Source: Carposina sasakii (Eukaryota; Arthropoda; Insecta; Lepidoptera; Carposinidae). From it: a stretch of 64,000 nt of DNA. The notes beneath the pieces are model-generated. The model ran no database searches. It was not told the origin of the DNA and saw nothing but the letters and a program-made list of their open reading frames with translations. Below, piece by piece: positions 1 to 10,497 of the stretch. Numbering within the stretch: the stretch's first letter is position 1; each line of letters starts with the position of its first letter. The position numbers were made by a program, and so were the translations under genes. The stretch covers positions 9,734,001 to 9,798,000 of the forward strand of contig CP053170.1 of the NCBI GenBank assembly GCA_014607495.2. The letters are read 5' to 3'.

Positions 1-399
1 AATTATTTCCACCTTGGTGGCTATAACTAACTTTACGTATAAAGTTCCGTTTCCACGCTTTACATGAACCCTCTTCCGTAGAGTATAGAGTCTACTTTTA
101 AAAATGAATCAAACTGAGTACAGTTAGTTAGTTTTTAGGTTTACCGCGGAAATGGTGACTGGTCACCGACTAGTTTAGCGTGTTCTGTCTAATTGGTCTA
201 ATGGCATGGTTTCTACCCGAATTAGACACGACAAGTTATTTGGTTAACTGCACTGCACTCTTAAAAAAATAAACCTTACCGTGTCATTAGATACAAAATG
301 TGCAGACGTAATGCAGTATATTATTCAATATTCAATTCACAAATTTGATAACAAAATCAAGTCTTGTGTCTTGGCTATATAGTGCATAGATGTTATTGT

Positions 400-510
400 A
401 GAAGTACCTATCCATGACTACTTCATCATCGATATTCATTCATCATTATCAATGCTTACACCTACCGGGATTCGAACCCACTACGCTAATTTGTCGCCGG
501 GCGATTAAGG
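400..510 (-). repeat. tRNA-derived SINE fragment
   Basis: The segment contains CCTACCGGGATTCGAACCCA, the reverse complement of a tRNA-like B box, in the same context (ACATCCATGACT, then ATCAATGTTTGCACCTACC) as the copies near 57125-57365 and 59250-59390. It is a diverged partial copy of that SINE family. Confidence 0.6.
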
Positions 511-714
511 ATGCAAATTAATGTACTGATAATAATATTAACTCGCCTGGTCACCTCGCCGGCCATATAAGGCTGTACACACTCGTCTCTGACTCACTGC
601 GCCCGCTGTATATGGCTGTTGCCTGTTCGAAATATATCTGCATTGGAAAGGGATAAAGAATAATGTCAATGTCATTAGGACATAATTTAAAGAAAAAGTC
701 CGACTGCGTAAACA

Positions 715-830
715 GTCTTCAAAGAAGTGTGCAAATCTTTGAAGCTATGTCTGGCGCCGGCTTAAGTATCAGACAAATCTAACCCCGGCGCCAGACATAG
801 CTTCAAAGATTTGCACACTTCTTTGAAGAC
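715..830. repeat. Perfect 46-bp inverted repeat with 24-nt loop
   Basis: Bases 715-760 are the exact reverse complement of 785-830, with 24 bases between them (761-784). The arm starts GTCTTCAAAGAAGTGTGC and ends CTGGCGCCGG. No mismatch was found over 46 positions. No clear target-site duplication or conserved transposon end is visible. It could be the core of a young foldback element or the template of a hairpin RNA; the sequence alone does not decide. Confidence 0.9.
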
Positions 831-1705
831 TTTGCAAAGCTTTGAAAACACATTTGAACGCATATTGAGGCAACCTGCCACACATGCTTTGCAAATTATG
901 TGCATGTAATAATTTTTTACGTGTGCAATAAATTTAAGGAAACATCTGAGAACAAGACGCGAATGGATGTGTGAAATGTACCGTAATAGAAAAAGGCACT
1001 ATGTATATTTGATGAATTTTAACTTACATGTACCAAAGTAAATTGGCTTAAATAATACTTCATTAACGTTTAATTCTTCTCCAAAGCGATTTTCTGCTAA
1101 CCAGGATTGGCTCACCACTCATTCCCGCCTCTGCAACTCTCTGTGAGCCAGGATCAACAGAGGCAACCAGAAAAATGCATAACATAGCATAGAAAATCCC
1201 GGGGGACCTAACTAGCGACTATAAAGCATTAAAACTAATAGAAAATCAGAATGTGAAGTATGAAGATAGGTACATTAATATTAAATTTAAATTATTATTA
1301 AATTATTAAGCGTTAACTGACTAAATTATTACAATTGCAAAAAAATTCTTTGAAGGCACAAAAATTGTGCTTAAATGAGATAAGGTCATAATGATAAATT
1401 GGTCTCAAGCGATTTTCTGCTATTGCAATCTAGTTCTACTTAAGGTCTGAAATAAATGAAATTATTATTATCATAACCAAAGCTGCTAAGGGCCACTAGA
1501 AACCAATATCGATTGACCCTCATAAAAGATGAATATTGCCGAATTCCAGGCTCTAAGGTCACCATATGGCACACCAGGCGACCTTGTACTCATATATTTA
1601 ATGAAACTGTGACATTTATGGCACATAACATAAATCATATTATCCGTTTTATAAACTGCTTGTAAGTTTGTTTGTTATGGCTTTTATATATTTTTTTACT
1701 ATGAA

Positions 1706-1980
1706 CATAGAGGAATAAGATGTAGACATAGAGTGCTAATGTCATACTAACAGTTTCGATGCACCATTGGACTTTTCAGTGCCTCACAATTCCAGTCATT
1801 GACACTTAGATTCTATTAGTGTAATCTATAGTAATGTACTACATTACTAATGTATTGTAACGTATAGTAATGCAATCTAAGTGTCAAGGACTGGAATTGT
1901 GAGGCACCGAAAAGTCTAATGGTGCATCGAAACTTTTAGTATGACATTAGCACTCTATGTCTACATCTTATTCCTCTATG
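1706..1980. mobile_element. Foldback MITE with about 105-nt terminal inverted repeats
   Basis: The left arm begins CATAGAGGAATAAGATGTAG at 1706 and the right arm ends with its complement at 1980. The arms pair for about 105 nt with roughly four mismatches, leaving a short centre rich in GTAATGTAC-like steps. The heptamer CTATGAA occurs directly before (1699-1705) and directly after (1981-1987), consistent with a target-site duplication. A related, interrupted copy occurs at 53043-54350. No coding capacity; superfamily unassigned. Confidence 0.8.
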
Positions 1981-2552
1981 CTATGAATGAGTGCGGTATG
2001 TATATTTCTCAAATCGTAACTGTATATCACTTACTTAAAAATAAGAAAATCAAATTTATTATTTAGCGTTTAGTTCATTCAACTTTTCCGAAAATTCCGA
2101 CCTATCAATTATTGTTGACTATAGAAATTCTTTTAAAAAAATTCTTGATTATGAAATGAAAATCCTTACATTACATACCTAAACAATTTACTTGAGTAAA
2201 CGTTTACTTCTGCACAGATACCTACGGGGTATGAAGTGTGGCACGATAGAAAACCGGACAAAAACCGTTTCCAAGAGTTTCGTGGGTGTGATATAGATGT
2301 TGCCACGGATAACATAATCTAACTTAGTGATAACCGTACCAGGATGTCAAGCTCTAAAACTAAATATAGTCATTATAGGTTCGTTGACTGCCTTCGACCA
2401 TCTTTGTTTAGTTAAGTAAACAGAAATGCAGTTTATTTTAAAATTAAACTGTTTTTCTTTAGACTGACCACGAGACTTATTCAGGCAGCGTTTATACCCA
2501 GACAGCCATGCAAATATCGCTTATGCTGACTTCAGACCATGACTATGAAGCA

Positions 2553-2712
2553 AAACCACTGAAAATTGGTTGAACCAGAACTGTAAGATCATAAAGGAGA
2601 TCCTGTAGTCACGCTCCGCATAGCTGGGAGAGATGTAAATTATCAGTGTCAAGTTGCTACCTTAACCTGAGAGTACCCGTTACGACATGCACGGTAGGAG
2701 ATTCAGCTGATG
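2553..2712 (-). repeat. Dispersed SINE-like repeat (CTTCCGTGCATGTCG family)
   Basis: Read on the minus strand this matches the family with the landmarks CTTCCGTGCATGTCG, GCATTCTCTCAGGCGATG and AGCTAGCAACTTGTCACTGA. Other copies or pieces lie near 6367-6430, 26795-26912, 30605-30772, 34506-34620, 40500-40655, 41830-41945, 44590-44730 and 52180-52460. Confidence 0.6.
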
Positions 2713-3790
2713 TTCGTTAGTTTCAAACAGTTTATTCTAAGCAATTGCCTAAAATCTAATAAGAAATATAATTGTCTAATGTTTGTGTGTACAATAAAGA
2801 ATACAAGAAATATACAGATGCTTGATTTGTTCCACATATAAGAACAATTAATAATAATAAAAAAAACCACATGGAATATGTATTGTATAACATTACACGC
2901 CTGCTCAAAGACATAAGATGTAATGTAATCTGCTTAAAAATACCAATTGGTGCCACGGAAATGCAACGATCAGCGGAGCTGTCACTGTAATTTGGAATAA
3001 AAAGAGAGACTCAAGTCAAAAATTGGATTCTTAAGCATTTTCTTCAAACCTAAGCAAAGCTGTTGAGGCCACTAGGGGCCTTTAGGACTCAAAGGTATTC
3101 TTCCTTGGTATTGACAATTACACACTCGTACATAGGTAATACCATAGAGGAATAAGGTAATACACACCTCTGTGTTCTCGCAATAGGGTAGCCACAACCG
3201 CAGGGTTATAAAGACAAAATGTTAGCTTACCGCCTGAGAATTTTAAAATAATTATATGTTTAAATCAACCAGACCGCGTAACAAGCTTTCATATGGGATA
3301 AAGAAAGTCTTTGATTTTAAAATGTGGCATGTCATAAGAAATTATAAGCCTGCTAAAATCTTGACTTTATTGACTTGATATTTTAGATATTTCACTCCAC
3401 TTGCAAACCTAGAGAACCTCGGTCCTAAACCTCCTTCTCCTCAAAAGTCAGACCTTCGTGTGAATACCAATCAATGCCCTGATCAACCATCCATCATATC
3501 GTCGATTGGTAATAACATACTGACAGAAGCTACCGAGATCAGATATATATTTTTTTACAATCTCTTGGTCATCGCGGCGCTAGTTATTATGTAATCGCTG
3601 AAGTACTCCTTTGATGGCATCTTAGTACTTATTCTAATCGCATGGAGATACAGAAACTTAATTGTTATCCAGATGCAAGTAGAGATTATCTTAGGTTTGT
3701 CTATTTTATGTCGATGACCTTTGGAGAACCGACATACCGACTTACATCATAATTATTAGGTACATTATGCATCTATGTATGCTTATATTC

Positions 3791-4050
3791 TTCTATGCTG
3801 CTCTGGAAGTGAAAAAAAAAACGTATAAGTAATACTACAGCTGCTTCTCTTCCCGGGCATACTGTACAAGTCAGTAGAGGGACAAGAGGGTCTTGGTGTT
3901 TTGTAGGCGATGGGCTGACCACCTGTCACTACTAACCGAACTTGTGCATCTCAACTATACCCTCAAAATTGGTCAGAAGTGGCACCATGTGGTTCTATCG
4001 GCCCTTGGTGCTCTGCCTACCCCGTAAGGTATAGAGGCGTGATTATATGT
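3791..4050 (-). repeat. Dispersed repeat (ATCACGCC / ACGGGGTAG family), copy 1
   Basis: This is the reverse complement of the stretches at 31828-32070 and 49857-50108. The three share CACGCC...TTACGGGGTAG, a central GACAGGTGGTCAGCCCATCG, and an end near CAGCATAGAAG. The copies are about 245-260 bp long, non-coding, and similar enough to align by eye along their whole length. Confidence 0.75.
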
Positions 4051-4317
4051 ATGTATGTATATTATATATGTATACATTATGCTACATTAATTTAGGAAAT
4101 TGGTTAATGTTGGTGTTTAAATAATTCCTTAGTAAGTAATCCGTTAATTATTTAAAACTTTGTATATTTGGAAAATGACGTAATTTCCTTACATGCTATT
4201 ATGAATCACATATTGTGAGTCATATAGGTACTTTCTAAAATTTTGAGATCAAAAAATATTAGCATTACTAGGTCGTCATTCTATAATATTAACTTATGTA
4301 AAATATATATTTTTTTA

Positions 4318-4440
4318 AGGGCGATTGGCCTGCTGGGTAATAAGTTCGAATCCCGGCAGAAGCAAGCAAACATTGGCATGATGAAAATTTATGTTTGTTT
4401 CCGAGTCACGGTTGTTAAAATTATCTATGAATTTATGTAT
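4318..4440 (+). repeat. tRNA-derived SINE fragment
   Basis: The segment contains GGCGATTGGCCTGCTGGG (A-box-like) and AAGTTCGAATCCCGGCAGAA (B-box-like), then the shared body TTTGTTTCCGAGTCACGG. It is the plus-strand counterpart of the SINE copies at 57125-57365 and 59250-59390. A GGACGTAGGCC-family fragment begins directly after it. Confidence 0.65.
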
Positions 4441-4446
4441 ATAGAT

Positions 4447-4560
4447 CAGCCTATTGGAGTCCACTGCTGGATATAGGCCTTTTCCAAGCCTTCCATCTCC
4501 TGTTTTGCCATCCAGTTACTACCAGCCGCCCTCTTTAAGTCATCGGTCTATCTGGCCGGA
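4447..4560 (+). repeat. GGACGTAGGCC-family repeat, diverged copy
   Basis: It begins CAGCCTATTGGAGTCCACTG and then runs into CCAGCCGCCCTCTTTAAGTC. The same combination is seen at about 39831-39945, so the two belong to one subfamily of the common dispersed repeat. Non-coding. Confidence 0.65.
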
Positions 4561-4699
4561 GGGTGTCCACTGCCCACGTTTGGCTACGCTTGCTTGTATT
4601 TATGTGACCTTATGGATCTTAATGTGGAACTATCTAGTTTAATGTGTGGTAAAGTGCCTAAATATTTATGTATACTTAATTTATTATTATTTATTACAG

Positions 4700-4846
4700 G
4701 CTGAAAGATACCGTGAGAGACGTAGACTGGCAACCCCTAGTCCGACCCCCTCCCCGCCCCTCCGCCCCGCCGCCACGTCTGCCGGCAACTGGTTCAAGTC
4801 ACTTGACCGTCTCGCCAGGAAGAAGACCAAGACTCCAAGCTTCAAA
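4700..4846 (+). CDS. Coding exon (Pro-rich start) of the Ser/Arg-rich protein
   Basis: The acceptor is TTTATTACAG before 4700 and the donor is GTGAGT at 4847. The exon has 49 whole codons, beginning AERYRERRRLATPSPTPSPP and ending near KKTKTPSFK. Phase 0 at both ends. It is markedly more GC-rich than the introns around it. Confidence 0.75.
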
Positions 4847-7258
4847 GTGAGTAACATTAAAACGTTTAAATTTTATGGGGAGACATTTATTGATGAGTCA
4901 TGTCTTTGTCTCATTTTTATCGGGACGTCGTAATCTGTCTAAACCTAAAGGTATTGCTAAAGATTTAGCTTTGTTTTACTGCTACCTGCGAGGCTGACGC
5001 CAAACCTTTTCGGGCTTATCAGACAATGAAATAAATTCAGTGGTACAGGCAATTGCTGGGACTGAACTTACCCCGTCTAAAGTTTAGACGTATACCAACC
5101 AGTCGCTCTACCCTTGAGAGATTATTAGAATACCCTTAGTATAATTTGGAGGACTAGTGAATTCGATCCATGCATTAATTAGAAATGGGACGCGCGTGTT
5201 AACCACAAAATTGCTGTGCTAAGTTCACATGTCGACTTTACCTTTTGTTTTTGTTCTGTGTAAAACCAAATTGATCAAAATAAAATACTCAAGGTATGGC
5301 TCTAGAAAATAAAACATATGAAAACTATCAAATTTGCATAATTTCAGGTTGAAAAGGAGAGCGTTCTTACGACTGAAGACGAGTCACCGAAGAAGAGTTA
5401 CTCCAAACCCTCAAAACCTTTAGAGTCTCCAGCGAAAAACCTTCGATTCTTCGGAGACACCGACCAGGATTCCGACGCTAACATCAAAAGCACTGTGTCC
5501 AAATCCAAAAGCCATCCACAGACCAAACACAGCACCCTTAGAAAGACCACGTCAAATTCAAGCACAGGGCTTGATGAAGTCGACCACGCTGACATGTCCA
5601 AGAGCTACTCTCTATCTAGTCTTCACAGAGAAGAGAAGAGCGAATCACCTCGTACTAAGCAATATTACAGAAGAAACCTCCAAAACATTTCGGAGATCCA
5701 CAGCAATTCTGAAGCTGAGAGTCAGTTAGATAGAAAGATCAAGGTGAAGCCTCCAATCAGTCCTTATGAGAGGTCCAGAAGTCATAGTAGCTCGAAGACG
5801 TTAAAGGGAAGTAAGACAGACTTGAGAAGACATGGCAGAAGTGAGGAGAGAGGCAGCTCTTCGGAACTTAGGAGCAGCAAACAGGAACTTAGAGATATGA
5901 AGTAAGTACAATGAAAAAATCTGAAACGCCATAATATGGCTTTCAATCTACCTATATTATACCTATTTCAGATTCAGATTCATATCATTTATTTGCATAA
6001 ATATGAGTACATAATAGTGATAATGTAATTGAAAATTTAGCTCCTGCATATTTGCCAATAATCGGCATGCAAATCCATTGCAAGACAAGTGAACTGCAAA
6101 ACAAGAAATGTTTACACGGATAAAACCGTGGGCTCTCTACGCTTGTGGTACTCTTCTATAAACAAAAAATTGTTAGATCTTCTATTTTTCCTGTGACTTC
6201 ATAGCCTTTCTTTCTATATTTCCAGACATCGCAGAAGAACGCCAGCAACCAACTCTGGAGAGTCCAGCACTGAAGGAGAGTCCAGCCACCACTCTCAGCG
6301 CAGCATTGTCTACTTACACGCCACCACTGGTAACTTTACTTCCATGCCTGGTCTTCAATAGAAGCTTCATCTCCTTCCGTGCACGTCGTTAGAGTTGACT
6401 AAGGAACTCGGGCATTCTCTATGGGGATAAGCTATAGCAGCATCGTTTCTTAAATACCCTTAACCATATAACGCAATATTAAATCTTTTGGAAATAATTG
6501 CTTTATTCCAGGATCAAACTACTTTTACATTTAATATGTTTTTGAGAGTTACCTTTGTCACTTCCACTTAGTTTGGGCATTATGCGATAGGTGGAACTAA
6601 GGCGCCATGCAAGGTCTTTGGGTGGGACATTACCTGACCGGAATATTTCTATGATTGTCATAGAGAAAGAATTCACAATACATCATTCTTTACAGTTGGC
6701 GACATCCCAGACCCCGGCCGCATGGCAAGAAACCGGTCCAGAGACGACGTATCCTCCGTCAACTCCTCAAACGTCCACGTCAGGAGCACCACCAAGAGCT
6801 TCTCCCTCTTCGCCCCTTGGACCCCGCGCCACTACTCCGACCAACACGACGTCCACTACGCGCAAAGACCGCGGAAGCCAAAGGAAACCTTCCGCAAGGC
6901 TTCCTCGACAAGAAACCTGGCAGAAGACCGCACCTCAACTCTGCAGAAGAACAAGTCACACAGCCAAACTACGCTAACCAGAAAACCTCAAAACAGCAGG
7001 TTAACTGGCTCTAGTTCCACTCTGTATAGGAAACCGGAAAAGAGAAGCAGCAAGGAATCCCTGACCCAAAGCGCCACACTTAGAAAACAGACCAGAGATA
7101 AAAGAAGTCAGTCGAACGAGGAGATTTTGAACGGAGATAGCGATCGCGATAGAGTTTCTCGATCGATATCAATGCCTAAGGATAATAACAAAAAAGCTGG
7201 TTGGTTTAAATTGAGTAATAAAAGTAAAAAACCCGAAATAAATACACGAGTACGATAG
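4700..7258 (+). CDS. Unrecognised basic, Ser/Arg/Lys-rich protein: last four coding exons
   Basis: Four exons join in a single frame: 4700-4846, 5348-5901, 6226-6329 and 6696-7258. All have AG/GT borders, and their phases agree (0, then 2, then 1). Together they encode about 455 residues ending at TAG 7256-7258; the N-terminus lies upstream of the window. The product is strongly basic and rich in Ser, Arg, Lys and Thr. It opens with a Pro-rich stretch and a short hydrophobic/basic motif (GNWFKSLDRLARKK), has many RSxS and SSSxL patches, and ends with KKAGWFKLSNKSKK. I see no folded domain, signal peptide or membrane segment. The look is that of a disordered, phosphorylated scaffold or cytoskeleton-associated tail, but that is inference. 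I do not recognise the family. The exon chain is well supported; the function is unknown. Confidence 0.75.
5348..5901 (+). CDS. Coding exon (Ser-rich middle) of the Ser/Arg-rich protein
   Basis: The acceptor is AATTTCAG before 5348 and the donor is GTAAGT at 5902. The exon has 184 codons plus two bases. It reads VEKESVLTTEDESPKKSYSK at the start and RSSKQELRDM at the end, full of Ser, Lys and Arg. Confidence 0.78.
6226..6329 (+). CDS. Short coding exon of the Ser/Arg-rich protein
   Basis: The acceptor is TATTTCCAG before 6226 and the donor is GTAACT at 6330. It completes a split Lys codon and reads HRRRTPATNSGESSTEGESS, then SIVYLHATT. The following intron (6330-6695) contains a piece of the CTTCCGTGC repeat. 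Confidence 0.72.
6696..7258 (+). CDS. Last coding exon of the Ser/Arg-rich protein
   Basis: The acceptor is TTCTTTACAG before 6696. The split codon GTT starts VGDIPDPGRMARNRSRDD, and the frame stays open to TAG at 7256-7258. An internal ATG at 6722 opens the same frame but is not needed, because the upstream codons join cleanly to the previous exon. Confidence 0.78.
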
Positions 7259-8733
7259 GTAGATACTAAAAAACTAAATAACAACCGATTTTTCTACTAT
7301 CGCAATATGATTGTGTATGTTCATCTAGATTTATCTAATAGAAGGATTTATCTAATACGTATGTTTATTTACCTCCGTAACCGACAGTAGAGTGCGTTTC
7401 AAATACTTAGTTCCTTTGAATGATGGCGCTAGTTACTATGTGATTGACTACATTATCGGTGTTTTGCATACAAAAAATGTTAGTTCCGAAATCAGGCACA
7501 GGAGTTATTCTATAAAACGCACTCTAAAAAGAATATTTGGGTAAAATTAATTAAAAACATAACACGTCAAATATTGTCCAGTGGTCATAAAAATGTTACC
7601 ACTATTACCCAGGTTAAATTATAGCCCCTGCGGTAATTTAAATTGGTAAATGAAATTATAGATAAATATAATCATAATAAAATAATATAGTTTTTGAAAT
7701 AATAAATGAAATTGTTATGATCACCGGATGAACAAATTATTTACACCTATAGTTAGGTAAGTACCTTAAGAAATAGGTACCTAACTACGTTTATAAACAT
7801 TTTTATCAGTGCCTTATAGTGCCATTTATACAATAATAATAGAATAATAATAGGAATTTTCTACTTTAAACAAACTTACCTACCTACTTACAAAAGGTTG
7901 TTTCCGGAATAATTATGTTTTTTATAATAGGTTTTGCCACAGATTAAATTGTAAAAGGCAATACAAACTTAGGTACTTTTATTATTATGTTACCATTTTA
8001 GTGAAAACCGCTTTTTAATTCACTAATAAATAAATTAACGTATGTATGTAGGCAAAAATAGGCAAAAATACATTAAGCATTTTATGGTTTTTTTCTGTGC
8101 CGGCTCTGAAGCCATTAGAAATTATTAAAGATTTTTTTTTGTAATAGCGTTAATGTAATAAATTGAATTATAAATAAACTTTGTCTAATATAAATGGGAT
8201 TTTCTTTTCGCATCTTAATAAATAAATACCAATAATGTATATCTTAATTAAATATCACGTTCTTTAGTGTGCTTACCTATTCATCCAAGGATAGCAGGCG
8301 CATGATAGGCGGTTGTAGGCCGACCCAAAGAATAATAAAACTTGTTGTTTTAATCCAGACATTTTTGTCTTTCTTTCTACCACTATTATGTACTTTATTT
8401 AAAATATTATTAGTTTTCTTTCAAATTGAATGGCGCACTTTTACCGCCATCTGTTATCGAGTAGGGGAACTATTTCAAATATTACTTTTAATTCATAAAC
8501 ATAGGCAAGGCAAAGAACAACATTAAAAAACCTTAGGATAATAAAATAAACGTGCTTATAATTATTTTAACTAAATAATTTTATCTAATGCATACAATAT
8601 GTAATGTAATGTAATAAATATTCCCTAAATAAAATGTAAATTGCATGGATTTGCCTTTTACGTTTCACGCAGTTATTGATTTGTCAAAAAAAAAACAAAA
8701 AAAAATGAAAACAGCTGACTTTTCTTTTTTTTT
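7259..8733. other. 3' flank of the Ser/Arg-rich gene, AT-rich, no gene seen
   Basis: Very AT-rich DNA with several AATAAA-type candidate polyadenylation hexamers, for example near 7700 and 8025. Apart from the small MITE at 7388-7526 I see no coding sequence. Part is likely the 3' untranslated region. Confidence 0.5.
7388..7526. mobile_element. Small MITE with TAGAGTGCGTTTCA ends
   Basis: It starts TAGAGTGCGTTTCA and ends AAAACGCACTCTA, an imperfect terminal inverted repeat. The interior has GATGGCGCTAGTTACTATG and ACAAAAAATGTTAGTTCC. The same interior and ends recur at 56258-56381, and diverged copies lie near 16330-16550 and 55320-55418. Confidence 0.65.
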
Positions 8734-9115
8734 AGTATCCCGAAGGAAAGGCAAGGGGAACTAAGCCCATACAGCCTTATCATTGTCTAGTAAAATGAAT
8801 TCTGAATTTATGATGGATGATAATGATGAATCATTGTTGTTATTATTATTATATTATCATTGATAATGAATGGAAACGTCGGAAAAATCCTCAAGAACGA
8901 GTTTAAAATGAGTAAAAATCAAAAATAATTGCAGAAACAACTTACATGAGCCCATGAAGAGATCATATTCCGACTAAAGTTTTACTCAGCTTACACGCAT
9001 ATAAAACCATGCACACGCACTAGATTCACATAACAAGTAAACAAAATATTGCTTATCTACCAAAAAACATCACTTTACGGACACATGCAAGCCATTTACA
9101 CTCAATGTCAATTTT
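8734..9115. repeat. TATCCCGAAGGAAAGGCAAG-family repeat, copy 1
   Basis: It begins TATCCCGAAGGAAAGGCAAG and continues with GGAAACGTCGG, CATGAAGAGATC and CACTTTACGGACACATGCAA. The same order is seen in the cluster at 20280-22150 and, partly, at 15989-16085. Diverged from the others and without coding capacity. Confidence 0.7.
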
Positions 9116-9321
9116 TTAATTAATGTCGATGTCATAGCAGAAAGTGTGGACCTATGTTGTTGTACTCTGAGAGAATTCACAGTAAGCACTGTCCTGTCAA
9201 ACCCTGACATTGGCAGAATCGTCGGTCAATCGACGGAGCCATACATAGTCAAAGGAGCCATACGACCTAAAATTGAATTGAATTGAGTAGGTAAATGTAT
9301 GTTCCTCATTAACTATACCTA

Positions 9322-10213
9322 CAGGATGATTTTTAGTCGTCAACGTTCCCGAAAACTACGGAATCTCCTCATCATCACGATCATTTTTCTTCATGGAAGC
9401 ATACCTGGGAAGTGTCTGGTTTCCAAAATATTAGGGTCCAAAGTTGAGTAAATAGATTGCGTTTTTCTGCATAAATGCACATAGACGCGCGTAGCAGGAT
9501 TTTTTCACGAAAAATAATTAATATCTGTCTATAAAAAACTAACATAAACACTAGACACTATAAATTTCGCACGATCAAGGAATTTAATTTTTTTTTTTAA
9601 ATTTCCAGCATTTTTTTTTTGTAATAAACTTACTTTATTTCATGTACCTATAGAATCAGTGTTGGCAACCGTACGATAATTATCGTACATGCACGATAAT
9701 TTGATACCAGCGTACGATGTACGATTGCGATTCATTATCGTACACAAATGTACGATAATTTTCGAATTGTAATGGATTTCGATAGTTTCGTTCACTCATA
9801 TATAGATAAGAAATATATAAATATATATCTCGTTGAATATTACATATTTTGTCAATTTTATGTGTTCATGAATAAATTTAATAATCGACTGATCAACTTT
9901 GGAGCCATTTTATTTTTGTAAAACTTTTGAAACACACAAATTTTCGCGCCATTTGTACGCAATGTACCCATGTGAAAATCATAAAATTCGAAAAAGGACA
10001 TGACGAGCGGCTGAGCGCAATATAAGTTCGTAATAATATCTATTTTTATTAATAATTAACGTTTTTTTTTATGTCGTTCAAAAGTATACGATAATTTTTC
10101 GTCAGGTACGATAAATTTTACGCCCCTGGTACGATCAGCGCATCATTCTAGGTTGCCAACACTGTATAGAATACGTACCCTTCGTTAAAGGTGGCCACAA
10201 AAAAAAACATCTG
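9322..10213. mobile_element. TA-flanked mariner-like MITE, split by a hAT-like insertion
   Basis: The ends are TA-CAGGATGATTTTT (9320) and AACATCTG-TA (10215). Removing the hAT-like insert at 9657-10164 and one copy of its duplication leaves about 376 bp. That remainder matches the elements at 29223-29607 and 30007-30365 along its length (GAAGCATACCTGGGAAGTG, GTCTATAAAAAACTA). The TA on both sides suggests Tc1/mariner-type transposition. Confidence 0.75.
9657..10164. mobile_element. hAT-like non-autonomous element with 8-bp target duplication
   Basis: The terminal inverted repeats are CAGTGTTGGCAACC at 9657 and its exact complement ending at 10164. The octamer TATAGAAT flanks both sides (9649-9656 and 10165-10172), the hallmark of hAT transposition. 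Near both ends the motif GTACGATAAT and its complement are repeated many times, as expected for subterminal transposase sites. At 508 bp with no open frame it is non-autonomous. Confidence 0.9.
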
Positions 10214-10434
10214 TATAACAGACACAGCATGCAAGAAATCTTATTTTATTATGTATGTATTGGTGAATTTATTTGATTTTTTTAGAGGCAAGCAATCCTC
10301 ATTGAATTTGCAATTATACTATATCTATTATGCAACGCAACGCTTTATGAATCATTCGGAGATGATTCATACATACGAATTCGAACAACACAATAAATGC
10401 TGTGTTTCAATAACGTAAACACTTTGGCCGGTCT

Positions 10435-10441
10435 TATAAAG
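10435..10441 (+). promoter_or_regulatory. Candidate TATA box of the first TREX-type gene
   Basis: TATAAAG lies 57 bases upstream of the ATG at 10498, about right for a short leader. No clear initiator is seen, so this is weak evidence from position and consensus only. Confidence 0.3.
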
Positions 10442-10497
10442 AAGTCGCCACCAAAGATCACGGAGCGTTGCCACAACTTACACGTAAACTATCTACC

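Larger units (their letters stand above)
1..4699. other. Gene-poor, repeat-bearing region
   Basis: No exon or convincing open frame is visible on either strand. The stretch holds a tRNA-headed SINE fragment (about 400-510), a perfect hairpin (715-830), a long foldback element (1706-1980), a SINE-like fragment on the minus strand (about 2553-2712), a repeat of the CACGCC family (3791-4050), a second tRNA-headed SINE (4318-4440) and a GGACGTAGGCC-family copy (4447-4560). It probably lies in an intron of the gene whose last exons follow at 4700-7258, because that gene has no start codon in the window. Confidence 0.6.
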
